From NCBI RefSeq assembly GCF_008245045.1, contig NZ_CP043428.1, forward strand, positions 620,001 to 684,000: a DNA stretch of 64,000 nucleotides, read 5' to 3'. Under the pieces are notes generated by a model, which worked only from the letters and a program-made list of their open reading frames with translations, was not told the origin of the DNA and did no database searches. Below, one piece after another: positions 17,706 to 26,524 of this stretch (position 1 is its first letter; each line of letters opens with the position of its first letter). This DNA comes from Campylobacter volucris (GTDB taxonomy: Bacteria; Campylobacterota; Campylobacteria; Campylobacterales; Campylobacteraceae). A program made the position numbers and the translations under genes.

Positions 17706-18907
17706 TGTTGATTGTTCAAAAATACGGAGGCACGAGTGTTGGAACTCTTGAGCGCATTGATGAGGTTGCTAAAAGAGTTGCAAAAAGTAAAAAAACTTGT
17801 GATAAATTAGTAGTAGTAGTTTCTGCTATGAGTGGTGTTACAAATGAATTGATTGAATTTGCTCATCATTTTAGTAAAAATCCTTCAGGTCGTGAGATGG
17901 ATATGCTTTTAAGTAGTGGTGAGCGTGTGACTTCATCATTACTAGCAATAGCACTAAATGAAATGGGTTTAAAAGCTGTAGCTTTTTCAGGGCGTAACGC
18001 TGGGATTATTACAGATGATGTTTATACTAAAGCAAGAATTGAGCATATTGATACGACAAATATAAACAAAGCATTGGAAGAAGATTATATAGTTGTAATA
18101 GCTGGTTTTCAAGGTATTGATAAAATGGGTAATGTTACTACTTTAGGTCGTGGTGGAAGTGATTTGAGTGCTGTTGCATTAGCAGGAGCTTTGGATGCAG
18201 ATTTGTGCGAAATTTATACAGATGTTGATGGAGTATATACTACCGATCCTAGAATAGAGCCAAAGGCTAAAAAACTAGATAAAATTTCCTATGAAGAAAT
18301 GCTAGAACTTGCAAGTTTAGGTGCTAAAGTTTTACAAAATCGTTCGGTTGAACTTGCGAAAAAATTAAATGTAAAATTAGTCACACGAAGCAGTTTTAAT
18401 GAAAATGAAGGAACTATTATTACTAAGGAGGATAGTATGGAAAAAGCTTTGGTAAGCGGGATTGCATTAGATAAAAATCAAGCAAGAATTACTTTAAGAA
18501 ATATTGATGATAAGCCAGGTATTGCTGCTGAAATTTTTGAAACTTTAGCAAATGAGAATATAAATGTTGATATGATTATACAAAATGCAGGAGTTGATGG
18601 ATCTACGAATTTAAGCTTTACTGTGCCAGAAAATGAGCTTGATCTTGCAACTAGTGCAGTTAAAAAAGTTCTTGGACAAAATGCTTTTATAGAAACAGAT
18701 AGTGCTGTGGTGAAAGTTTCAGTTGTTGGAGTTGGTATGAAATCTCACTCAGGAGTAGCTTCAGCGGCATTTAAAGCTTTAGCAAGTGAAAATATTAATA
18801 TACAAATGATTTCTACTAGTGAAATTAAAATTTCAGTGATCGTGCATGAAAAATACGGCGAATTAGCTGTAAGGGTATTGCATGAAGTTTATAAATTAGA
18901 TGTGTAA
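17705..18907 (+). CDS. lysC: aspartate kinase
   Basis: First step of the aspartate family: phosphorylates aspartate en route to lysine/diaminopimelate, methionine and threonine. The 400-residue protein begins with the kinase signature VQKYGGTSVG and includes GRGGSDLSAVALA and the YTDVDGVYTTDPR block. A C-terminal pair of ACT domains (about 262-400) is the site of feedback inhibition. AGGAGG lies just upstream. It is followed immediately, at the next base, by hobA, the same order as in Helicobacter. Confidence 0.96.
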   Translation: MLIVQKYGGTSVGTLERIDEVAKRVAKSKKTCDKLVVVVSAMSGVTNELIEFAHHFSKNPSGREMDMLLSSGERVTSSLLAIALNEMGLKAVAFSGRNAGIITDDVYTKARIEHIDTTNINKALEEDYIVVIAGFQGIDKMGNVTTLGRGGSDLSAVALAGALDADLCEIYTDVDGVYTTDPRIEPKAKKLDKISYEEMLELASLGAKVLQNRSVELAKKLNVKLVTRSSFNENEGTIITKEDSMEKALVSGIALDKNQARITLRNIDDKPGIAAEIFETLANENINVDMIIQNAGVDGSTNLSFTVPENELDLATSAVKKVLGQNAFIETDSAVVKVSVVGVGMKSHSGVASAAFKALASENINIQMISTSEIKISVIVHEKYGELAVRVLHEVYKLDV

Positions 18908-19444
18908 ATGAGCAATAGTTTTTTAAAATTTACCCTAGAGCAAATTAGACAAAGTGGTGCCTATATGAGTTGGCTAGAAGAAAGGCGTTTGGAGTGGTCG
19001 CCTTTGATCGCTTCAAAACTTTCTTTATTGTTGCAAGGTTATACTTTTGTGATGATTACGGATGAGCAAAGAACTTGGTTTGAAGAATATTTTTTAAGTC
19101 AAATCAATGCTAACAATGTTAGACCTTATGTGCCTTTTGTATCTTTAAAAGGAATTTATCACAAAACATGCAAAAACCAAGAAGATATAGCCTTACTTAA
19201 TGATCTTTTAAGTATATCCTTTCCTAATGGCTATGTATATTTTTATATAGGTAAAAATTCAGACTTTAAATCTCAAATTGCAAGATCTAAAGAAGATAGT
19301 TTGTTGTGGTTGTTTGATGAGCAATTGCAAAATAGTTTTTTTCTCTCATCAAATGATAAAGAGCTTGATTTTAAGCTCATATCTTTATATAAGATTTTTG
19401 ATAAAAGTTTAGATGCTGCGATTTTTTCTAAGGTAGAAATTTGA
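18908..19444 (+). CDS. hobA: DnaA initiator-associating protein HobA
   Basis: Structural homologue of DiaA specific to Campylobacterota; in H. pylori, HobA tetramers bind DnaA domains I-II and stimulate orisome assembly at oriC. The 178-residue protein has an SIS-like layout, with a W-rich N-terminal helix (SWLEERRLEWSPLIA), the VMITDEQRTWFEEYFL segment matching the HobA S-R-x-W-F pattern, and a C-terminal LLWLFDEQLQ...KLISLYKIFDKSL block. The lysC-hobA-holB-folP order matches Helicobacter, which makes the call firm. Spacing to lysC is zero bases. Confidence 0.88.
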   Translation: MSNSFLKFTLEQIRQSGAYMSWLEERRLEWSPLIASKLSLLLQGYTFVMITDEQRTWFEEYFLSQINANNVRPYVPFVSLKGIYHKTCKNQEDIALLNDLLSISFPNGYVYFYIGKNSDFKSQIARSKEDSLLWLFDEQLQNSFFLSSNDKELDFKLISLYKIFDKSLDAAIFSKVEI

Positions 19445-20097
19445 ATCTTAGAAATAAAATCATAATACATAATGATTTTGATTTTATACAAGAAAAACTT
19501 ACTAGTGAATTTGGTATTAAAAATTTAAAATTTTTTATACCTAAAAACCCTGATGTAGAATTAAGATTAAATGATTTAACCTATGATAAAAATTCCCAAG
19601 CAACCGCAAAAGCTATCATGAAAGAAAGCTATATTGCTGAAGCAAATGCAAAAATTATAGTTATAATGGCAAAATCTTTTCGTGATGAAGCGCAAAATTT
19701 TTTACTAAAACTTTTTGAAGAGCCTCCAAAAAATGTTTATTTTATCATAGTAGCTCCTTCTAAAAATGTATTTTTACCAACGGTTTTATCAAGATTTATC
19801 ATAGAAAAATATAAAATTCAAAAAGAAAGAATGATTTTAAATTTAAATTTGCAAAAAATGGATCTAGCTAGTATTTTAAATTTTTTAAAAAAATACGAAA
19901 ATATAGATAAAAACGAATGTTTAGATTTGCTCGATGCTTTAAGTTATGAATGCTTTAAACAAGATATTAAATTAAAAGATGATGAGATTGAATTTTTTTA
20001 TAAAGCTTATGAGCTTGTTAAGTTAAACGCTAAACCATCTATTTTACTAAGCACGATTGCATTAATGTTATATGAGAGAAAAAATGAAAATCTTTAA
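19441..20097 (+). CDS. holB: DNA polymerase III subunit delta prime
   Basis: Clamp-loader subunit, short in this group (218 residues against 334 in E. coli). Visible are the Walker B-like region AKIIVIMAKSF and the AAA+ sensor-type block RDEAQNFLLKLFEEPPKNVYFIIVAPS with LPTVLSRF, typical of delta prime/DnaX. No functional Walker A is present, as expected for delta prime. The start is TTG at 19441, overlapping the hobA stop, with AAGG upstream. The C-terminal collar domain appears to be missing or strongly reduced. Confidence 0.83.
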   Translation: MNLRNKIIIHNDFDFIQEKLTSEFGIKNLKFFIPKNPDVELRLNDLTYDKNSQATAKAIMKESYIAEANAKIIVIMAKSFRDEAQNFLLKLFEEPPKNVYFIIVAPSKNVFLPTVLSRFIIEKYKIQKERMILNLNLQKMDLASILNFLKKYENIDKNECLDLLDALSYECFKQDIKLKDDEIEFFYKAYELVKLNAKPSILLSTIALMLYERKNENL

Positions 20098-21226
20098 AAT
20101 TAATCCAAATACAGATTTTAATGAAATTTGCAATATAATAAAGCCTCATAAAATGGGTCAAAAAATAATGAGTCAAAAAAGCAAAATTCATTTTTTTTTG
20201 ATTAAAGATATTAAAGCTCCTGCGGCAAATATATTAAAACAAGATGCATTAAGAGTAGGTGCTGAGCTCATTACTCATAAAGAAGTAATACTTGCAAAAG
20301 AGTATTCTAATGCACTTTTAATGGCTACTCAAGAACAAATTGTAAAATTAATAGAAAAAGAAAAAATGCAAGATTTCAAGCTCAAAGAATTAGCAAATTT
20401 TTTAAAATTTAATTTTTCAAAACCTAAAAAAGCTAAGCTTATGGGGGTTATTAATATCAATGAAGATAGTTTTAATCCACAAAGTAGAGCAAAAGAAAGT
20501 GAAGTTTTACAAAAAATCACGCAATTTATCGAGCAAGGTGCTGATTATATCGATATAGGTGCGGTTTCTTCAAGGCCTAAAAGTGTCTATTGTGGAAAAG
20601 AAGAAGAATTTAAGCGTTTGAAAAATACTCTTGATATGATTTATCAAGAAAATCTTTACAATCAATGTATTTTTAGTTTAGATAGCTTTGATGAGTATTG
20701 TTTAGAATATGCTTTAGATAGAGGTTTTAAACTGATTAATGATATAAGTGGTTTAAAAAATGAAAATTTAGCTAAACTCGCGCTAAAATACAAAGCTACT
20801 TATATGCTAATGCATATGCAAAATACTCCGCAAAATATGCAAGATGACCCACACTATGAAGATGTATTAGCTGAACTTGATGAATTTTTTGCTCAAAAAC
20901 TAGCTATTTTAGAACGATTTGGCGTTAAAGATGTGATTTTAGATGTCGGTATAGGTTTTGGTAAAAGTCCTTGGCATAATATGATGTTAATTAAGCATTT
21001 AGAGCATTTTTTGCATTTTGAAAAAGAACTTTTAATCGGTGCTAGTAGAAAAAGTGTGATTAATGCTTATTTTCCTAGTGATGTAGAAAATAGACTTGCT
21101 GGGAGTTTGTATTTGCATTTAGAAGCTTTTAAAAATGGAGCAAGTATTTTAAGAGTGCATGATATATACGACCACAAACAAATGTTTGAACTTGTAAAAG
21201 CTATGGATGAACTTTCTTTGGAGTGA
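20084..21226 (+). CDS. folP: dihydropteroate synthase
   Basis: Condenses 6-hydroxymethyl-dihydropterin pyrophosphate with p-aminobenzoate; the sulfonamide target. The 380-residue protein has an extra N-terminal region of about 120 residues before the TIM-barrel, as in Campylobacter and Helicobacter. The barrel shows MGVININEDSFNPQSR, GADYIDIGAVSSRP, INDISGL, MHMQNTP and DVGIGFGKSP. I choose ATG 20084, six bases after GAGAG, over ATG 20072. It overlaps holB by 14 bases. Confidence 0.94.
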   Translation: MKIFKINPNTDFNEICNIIKPHKMGQKIMSQKSKIHFFLIKDIKAPAANILKQDALRVGAELITHKEVILAKEYSNALLMATQEQIVKLIEKEKMQDFKLKELANFLKFNFSKPKKAKLMGVININEDSFNPQSRAKESEVLQKITQFIEQGADYIDIGAVSSRPKSVYCGKEEEFKRLKNTLDMIYQENLYNQCIFSLDSFDEYCLEYALDRGFKLINDISGLKNENLAKLALKYKATYMLMHMQNTPQNMQDDPHYEDVLAELDEFFAQKLAILERFGVKDVILDVGIGFGKSPWHNMMLIKHLEHFLHFEKELLIGASRKSVINAYFPSDVENRLAGSLYLHLEAFKNGASILRVHDIYDHKQMFELVKAMDELSLE

Positions 21227-21228
21227 AA

Positions 21229-23184
21229 ATGACTTATGATGAGTATTTAAAAAAAGTAGATTTAGCAAAAGAGTGGATGAGGGCATATTATGAAGATGAT
21301 GAACCATTAGCTAGCGATGAAGAATACGATAAGCTTATTAAAGAACTAAAAGAATTTGAAGCAAATCATCAAGAAAAAATCAGTCCAAACTCACCTACTC
21401 AAAAAGTAGCCCCCATTATACAAAGTGAATTTCGTAAAATCACTCATGAGAGTAGAATGTGGTCTATGGAAGATGTTTTTGATGAGACTGAACTTAGAGC
21501 TTGGGCAAAAAGAGCTAAATGTGAGTTTGATTTTTTTATAGAACCTAAATTTGATGGAGCTAGTTTAAATCTTACTTATGAAAATGGTAGATTAATTAGC
21601 GGTGCTACCAGAGGAGATGGCTTAGTGGGAGAAGACATTACTTTAAATGTAAAAGAAATTTCTAATATCCCACAAACTATACCCTATAAAGATAAAATAG
21701 AAATTCGCGGTGAAGTGGTGATTTTAAAAGAAGATTTTGAAAAGATTAATCAAAAAAGAGCTAGTGAAAATTTAAGTTTATTTGCTAATCCGCGTAACGC
21801 AGCAAGTGGTTCTTTAAGACAACTTGATACTAGCATTACCAAAGAAAGAAATTTGAAATTTTATCCCTGGGGTGTAGGTTTTAATACTCTTAATTTTTCA
21901 AAGCATTCTCAAATAATGCAATTTATAAGAAGCCTTGGTTTTTTAAAAGATGATTTTGTATTTTGCTGTAAAAATTTAGACGAAGTAATAGACAAATACA
22001 AACAATTACTAAATTTAAGAGATCAAAAACCTATGATGATGGATGGTATGGTTGTAAGAGTGGATGATTTAAATCATTGCAATATGCTTGGCTATACGGT
22101 TAAATTTCCAAAATTTATGGCTGCTTTTAAATTTCCTGCTTTGGAAAAAACCACTACCTTATTAGGAGTAAATTTACAAGTTGGAAGAAGTGGAGTGATT
22201 ACTCCAGTGGCGGTTCTTGAGCCTGTAAATTTAGATGGGGTTATAGTTAAATCAGCCACTTTGCATAATTTTGATGAGATAGCAAGACTTGATTTAAAAA
22301 TTGGAGATAGTGTTAATATTATAAGAAGTGGTGATGTGATACCAAAAATCACAAAAGTATTTACTCAAAGAAGGGATGGCTTAGAAAGTGATATTGCCAA
22401 ACCAACTCTTTGCCCACAATGTTCAAGTGAGCTTTTAGATGAGGGTGCTTTTTTAAAATGTCAAAATTTAGACTGCAAGGCAAGGTTGGTAAATTCTATC
22501 ATTTATTTTGTTTCTAAAAAATGTTTAAATATCGATGGCCTTGGGGAAAATATCGTAGAATTACTATTTAAAGAAGGAAAAATCACAAATATAGAAAGTA
22601 TATTTTTCTTAAAATATAGTGATTTTGAAAATTTAGAAGGCTTTAAAGATAAAAAAATCACTAATCTTTTAAATGCCATAGAAAATGCTAAAAATTGTCC
22701 CCTATCAAGCTTTATTACTGCCTTAGGTATAGAGCATATTGGTGAAGTAGCGGCTAAAAAATTAGCACAATCTTTTGGATTTAAATGGTATGAGCAAAAT
22801 TATGAAACTTATGAAAATTTAGAAGGTTTTGGCGAACAAATGGCTAAAAGTTTGCAAGAATTTACAAAAGTGAATCACAAACGCATCGAGCATTTTTATG
22901 AAATTTTAAATTTAAGTGATGAAAAAATCGATCTTTTACATAATGAAAGTATTTCAAGCAAAACCTTTGTTATCACAGGAACTTTAAGCAAGCCAAGGGA
23001 AGATTTTAAGCAATTATTAGAAAAATTTGGAGCTAAAGTAAGTTCGAGTGTGTCTAAAAAAACTGATTTTGTATTATATGGAGAAGAAGCTGGATCAAAG
23101 CTTCAAAAAGCTCAAAGTTTAGGTGTTAAATGTATTAATGAAGATGAGTTGAATGCTCTTTTGAAAGGCTTTGATGAGGTTTGA
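21229..23184 (+). CDS. ligA: NAD-dependent DNA ligase
   Basis: Seals nicks in replication and repair using NAD. The 651-residue protein has the Ia/adenylation domain with active-site Lys107 in EPKFDGAS, an OB-fold, a four-Cys zinc finger (CPQC, then CQNLDC), tandem helix-hairpin-helix elements around LGIEHIGEVAAKKLA, and a C-terminal BRCT domain (about 572-651, KTFVITGTLSKPREDF). The start is ATG 21229, preceded by TTTGGAG; a GTG at 21223 lies inside that site. It overlaps folP's terminal bases only if the GTG were used. Confidence 0.97.
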   Translation: MTYDEYLKKVDLAKEWMRAYYEDDEPLASDEEYDKLIKELKEFEANHQEKISPNSPTQKVAPIIQSEFRKITHESRMWSMEDVFDETELRAWAKRAKCEFDFFIEPKFDGASLNLTYENGRLISGATRGDGLVGEDITLNVKEISNIPQTIPYKDKIEIRGEVVILKEDFEKINQKRASENLSLFANPRNAASGSLRQLDTSITKERNLKFYPWGVGFNTLNFSKHSQIMQFIRSLGFLKDDFVFCCKNLDEVIDKYKQLLNLRDQKPMMMDGMVVRVDDLNHCNMLGYTVKFPKFMAAFKFPALEKTTTLLGVNLQVGRSGVITPVAVLEPVNLDGVIVKSATLHNFDEIARLDLKIGDSVNIIRSGDVIPKITKVFTQRRDGLESDIAKPTLCPQCSSELLDEGAFLKCQNLDCKARLVNSIIYFVSKKCLNIDGLGENIVELLFKEGKITNIESIFFLKYSDFENLEGFKDKKITNLLNAIENAKNCPLSSFITALGIEHIGEVAAKKLAQSFGFKWYEQNYETYENLEGFGEQMAKSLQEFTKVNHKRIEHFYEILNLSDEKIDLLHNESISSKTFVITGTLSKPREDFKQLLEKFGAKVSSSVSKKTDFVLYGEEAGSKLQKAQSLGVKCINEDELNALLKGFDEV

Positions 23185-23896
23185 TGTTTTTGTGAGCAAA
23201 AAATTAAATATTAGTCGCAACAAATCCTGTGAGCTAATAGAAAAAAATCAAATTTTATTAAATGGTGTTACAAAAAAAACTTCTTTTAATATAGAAAGTG
23301 AAAATCCTTTAGAAGATGAAAGGTTAAATTTAACACTTTTAGAAGAATTATTTGTCAGTAGGGCCGCATATAAATTAAAATATTTTTTACAAAATTTTCC
23401 CATAGAAATTGAAAATAAAATTTGTCTTGATATAGGGTCTTCCACGGGTGGTTTTGTACAAATTTTACATCAACAAAAGGCAAAAACTATTTACGCTTTG
23501 GATGTGGGGTCTAATCAGCTCCATCAAAGTTTGAAAGAATTTGAAAATATTATTTTATATGAAAATACAGATTTAAGAGCTTTTAAAAGTGATGTAAAAT
23601 TTGATGTCATTACTTGTGATGTGAGTTTTATATCTTTACTTTATTTGCTAGATGATATTGATAAATTAGCTAAAGATTTTATCATCTTGCTTTTTAAACC
23701 GCAATTTGAAGTAGGCAAAAGCGCTAAACGCGATAAAAATGGCGTAGTTAAGGATGAAAAAGCCATTAAAAATGCAAGGGATAAATTTGAAAAAGAGTGT
23801 GCTAAGCTTGGTTGGATTTTAAAAAATACTCAAAAATCTTATCTAAAAGGAAAAGAAGGTAATGTGGAGTTTTTCTACGCCTATAAAAAAGTCTAA
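23174..23896 (+). CDS. tlyA: TlyA-family rRNA 2'-O-methyltransferase (hemolysin A-like)
   Basis: SAM-dependent methyltransferase; in C. jejuni TlyA methylates 23S rRNA C1920 and affects capreomycin sensitivity and virulence traits. The 240-residue protein has an N-terminal S4 RNA-binding domain (about 1-60, RFDVFVSKKLNISRNKSCELI) and a FtsJ-like domain with the SAM motif CLDIGSSTGGFVQIL and the K-D-K-E type residues (TCDVSFISL, LFKPQFEVGK). ATG 23174 follows AAAGG; the TTG at 23171 is one codon earlier. It overlaps ligA by 11 and ribF by 35 bases. Confidence 0.93.
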   Translation: MRFDVFVSKKLNISRNKSCELIEKNQILLNGVTKKTSFNIESENPLEDERLNLTLLEELFVSRAAYKLKYFLQNFPIEIENKICLDIGSSTGGFVQILHQQKAKTIYALDVGSNQLHQSLKEFENIILYENTDLRAFKSDVKFDVITCDVSFISLLYLLDDIDKLAKDFIILLFKPQFEVGKSAKRDKNGVVKDEKAIKNARDKFEKECAKLGWILKNTQKSYLKGKEGNVEFFYAYKKV

Positions 23897-24713
23897 TATC
23901 AAAAGTTTAGCTATAGGGCGTTTTGATGGTATGCATTTGGGGCATTTAGAGCTTTGTAAGCATTTGTGTAAAAATTCAGTGCTGCTGATTATTTTAAAAG
24001 ATGAAAATGATTTTTTAACCCCGAATAATTTTAGAAATAAAATCATCCCTATACCTTTAGTTTTTATGAGTTTTACAAAGATTAAGCATTTAAACGCAAA
24101 AGATTTTTTAAATTTATTATTAAGCGAATTTAATCATTTAGAAAAAATTGTTGTAGGTTATGATTTTAAATTTGGTAAAGAAAGAAAATGGGAAGCTAAA
24201 GACATCTATAAACTTTGTGGTGTAAAAACTATTATAGTGGATGAATTTAAAAAAAATAACCAAAGCGTTCATACAAGTATGATTAAAACTATGCTTAAAA
24301 ATGGCTTGGTATTTCAAGTAAGGGAATATCTTGGAAGATTTTATAGCATCTTTGCAAGTGTGATCAAAGGGCAGGGTATAGGCTCAAAAGAGCTATTTGC
24401 TACGATTAATTTAAAAGTAAAAAACTTTTTTTTGCCTAAAGATGGAGTGTATGCAAGTATAGTTAAATTTAACAATAAAACTTTTCATAGTGTTACTTTT
24501 ATAGGTATTCGCTCTACTGATGAGCATTTTTCAATTGAAACACATATTTTAGAAGATGATTTTAATGAAAAAGTGCCTAAAGAAGTTGAGCTTGTGTTTA
24601 TTGATTATATTAGAGAAAATCAAAAATTTAATGATTTAAGACTTTTAAAAGCACAAATTAGCAAGGATATTTTACAAGCAAAGCAAATTTTAGGAAAAAT
24701 TGATGAAAGATGA
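23862..24713 (+). CDS. ribF: bifunctional riboflavin kinase / FAD synthetase
   Basis: Makes FMN from riboflavin and FAD from FMN. The 283-residue protein has an N-terminal nucleotidyl-transferase half with GRFDGMHLGHLEL (the HXGH-type motif), VVGYDFKFGKERKW and S/T-rich lid residues, and a flavokinase half containing the substrate loop VIKGQGIGSKELFATINL and SIETHILED. ATG 23862 lies inside the end of tlyA and has AAGAAGG immediately upstream. It overlaps cmoA by 11 bases. Confidence 0.93.
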   Translation: MWSFSTPIKKSNIKSLAIGRFDGMHLGHLELCKHLCKNSVLLIILKDENDFLTPNNFRNKIIPIPLVFMSFTKIKHLNAKDFLNLLLSEFNHLEKIVVGYDFKFGKERKWEAKDIYKLCGVKTIIVDEFKKNNQSVHTSMIKTMLKNGLVFQVREYLGRFYSIFASVIKGQGIGSKELFATINLKVKNFFLPKDGVYASIVKFNNKTFHSVTFIGIRSTDEHFSIETHILEDDFNEKVPKEVELVFIDYIRENQKFNDLRLLKAQISKDILQAKQILGKIDER

Positions 24714-25407
24714 AATTTTTAAACAACCTTTAGAAAAACAATTTGAATTTGATAAAAATGTCGCAAGTGTATTTGATGATATGGTGGCTAGATCTGTGCC
24801 TTTTTATACTCAAAATTTAAAACTTATAGTAGATGTAATAGATACTTTTGCACAAACTAACGCTAAGATTTGCGATCTTGGTTGTTCTACAGCTAGCTTA
24901 CTACTTACTTTGTTTGAAAAAAGAAAAGATTTTTTATTAAGCGGGATAGATAGTGCTAAAGCTATGCTGGATATAGCTAAAAATAAAACCAATGCATTTG
25001 GTGCAAAGATTGATTTTTATGAGAAAAATTTAGATGAATTTAGCTTTTTTAAAAATGATATTTTTATAGCAACTTATACTATGCAATTTATCCGTCCGCC
25101 AAAAAGACAAGAAATCATCAATCAAATTTATGAACATTTAAACACACAAGGCATGTTTATAATGAGTGAAAAAATTCTTTATGAAGATGTAAAAATTGCA
25201 AAAAAAATGATAGAAATTTATGAAAACTACAAACAAGAACAAGGTTATAGTAAATTAGAAATTGCCACAAAAAGGGAAGCTTTAGAAAATATTTTGATAC
25301 CTTATACACATGAAGAAAACATTTCAATGTTAAAAAATGCCGGTTTTGCTAGGGTAGAGAGTATTTTTAAATGGGTAAATTTTGAAACTTTTGTAGCTTT
25401 TAAATAA
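24703..25407 (+). CDS. cmoA: carboxy-S-adenosyl-L-methionine synthase CmoA
   Basis: Makes carboxy-SAM from SAM and prephenate for the cmo5U34 wobble modification of tRNA, with CmoB as the later enzyme. The 234-residue protein shows the CmoA N-terminus FEFDKNVASVFDDMVARSVPFY, the SAM site CDLGCSTAS, TYTMQFI, MSEKILYED and the QGYSKLEIATKREALENIL block that separates CmoA from ordinary methyltransferases. The start is ATG 24703 after AGGA (24692-24695). No cmoB lies in the window. It ends just before a hairpin shared with convergent ychF. Confidence 0.9.
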   Translation: MKDEIFKQPLEKQFEFDKNVASVFDDMVARSVPFYTQNLKLIVDVIDTFAQTNAKICDLGCSTASLLLTLFEKRKDFLLSGIDSAKAMLDIAKNKTNAFGAKIDFYEKNLDEFSFFKNDIFIATYTMQFIRPPKRQEIINQIYEHLNTQGMFIMSEKILYEDVKIAKKMIEIYENYKQEQGYSKLEIATKREALENILIPYTHEENISMLKNAGFARVESIFKWVNFETFVAFK

Positions 25408-25432
25408 AATGTTTGATGTAAAATCAAACATT
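25408..25432. terminator. bidirectional hairpin between cmoA and ychF
   Basis: A perfect 10-base stem (25408-25417 with 25423-25432) and a five-base loop follow the cmoA stop directly and contain the ychF stop codon. The T-rich tail is clearer on the minus strand. One hairpin probably ends both converging transcripts. Confidence 0.72.
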
Positions 25433-26524
25433 AAATCTAAAATGCATTACATCGCCATCTTGTACTATGTAATCTTTTCCTTCAAGGCGTAGTTTTCCTG
25501 CTTCTTTAGCGCCATTTTCACCCTTATGGGTGATAAAATCTTCATAAGAAATCACTTCAGCTTTTATAAAGCCTTTTTCAAAATCATTATGAATCACGCT
25601 TGCTGCTTTTGGAGCTTTCCAACCTCTTTGTATAGTCCATGATCTAACTTCTACTTGGCCTGCTGTAAAATAGCTGATTAAATTTAATTTTGAAAAAGCT
25701 GTGCGTATAACGACTTCAAGACCACTATTTTCAACTCCTAAAGATTTTAAAAATTCATAGTTTTCCTCATCGCTTAAAGCTATCATTTCTTCTTCTATTT
25801 TTGAGCAAAGTTTTATGACTTCATGACCTGATTTTGCAGCAAATTCTTTTAAATTTTTTACAAATTCATTATCTTCTAAAAGTGAGTTTTCATCTACATT
25901 TGCCCCATATATGACTTCTTTTGCAGATAATAATCTTAATTCTTTTATCAAAGCTTGATAAATTTCATTTTTATTAGCAAAAGAGCTTGCGCTATTATTT
26001 TGATTTAAATGTTCTAAAAGCTCATTAGCTAATGCTAAGGTTTCTTTTGCGCCTTTTTCATTGGCTTTTGCGCCTTTGGTGAGTTTTTCTATTTTTTTAC
26101 TTAGTTGTTCAATATCTGCTAAGATTAATTCTGTTTCTATAATTTGCACATCACGCACAGGGTCGATGCTTCCTGCTACATGAGTGATGTTTTCATCATC
26201 AAAACAACGAACTATATGCAAAATCATTTCTGTTTCGCGTATATTTGAAAGAAATTTATTTCCCAAACCTTCGCCTTTACTAGCTCCAGCAACTAAACCA
26301 GCAATATCTACAAATTCTATATTTGAGCGTATGATTTTTTGAGGATTGACTATTTTTGCTAGTTCTTTTAAGCGATGATCAGGCACAGGAACTACTGCCT
26401 TATTAGGTTCTATGGTGCAAAATGGATAGTTTGCACTTTCTGCATTTTGTGCTCTTGTTAAGGCGTTAAAAGTGGTTGATTTTCCAACATTTGGAAGTCC
26501 AACTATACCAACTGATAAACTCAT
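25424..26524 (-). CDS. ychF: redox-regulated ATPase/GTPase YchF (OLA1 family)
   Basis: Universal Obg-related P-loop NTPase that prefers ATP and associates with ribosomes. The 366-residue protein begins MSLSVGIVGLPNVGKSTTF with Walker A at residues 10-17, has the YPFCTIEPN switch region and DIAGLVAGASKGEGLGN G3 block, and ends with the TGS-like IQDGD/FRFNV region. The ATG complementary to 26522-26524 is chosen because AAGGA lies seven bases before it; a longer reading begins inside pepA. Its start overlaps the pepA stop as ATGA. Confidence 0.96.
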   Translation of the reverse strand: MSLSVGIVGLPNVGKSTTFNALTRAQNAESANYPFCTIEPNKAVVPVPDHRLKELAKIVNPQKIIRSNIEFVDIAGLVAGASKGEGLGNKFLSNIRETEMILHIVRCFDDENITHVAGSIDPVRDVQIIETELILADIEQLSKKIEKLTKGAKANEKGAKETLALANELLEHLNQNNSASSFANKNEIYQALIKELRLLSAKEVIYGANVDENSLLEDNEFVKNLKEFAAKSGHEVIKLCSKIEEEMIALSDEENYEFLKSLGVENSGLEVVIRTAFSKLNLISYFTAGQVEVRSWTIQRGWKAPKAASVIHNDFEKGFIKAEVISYEDFITHKGENGAKEAGKLRLEGKDYIVQDGDVMHFRFNV

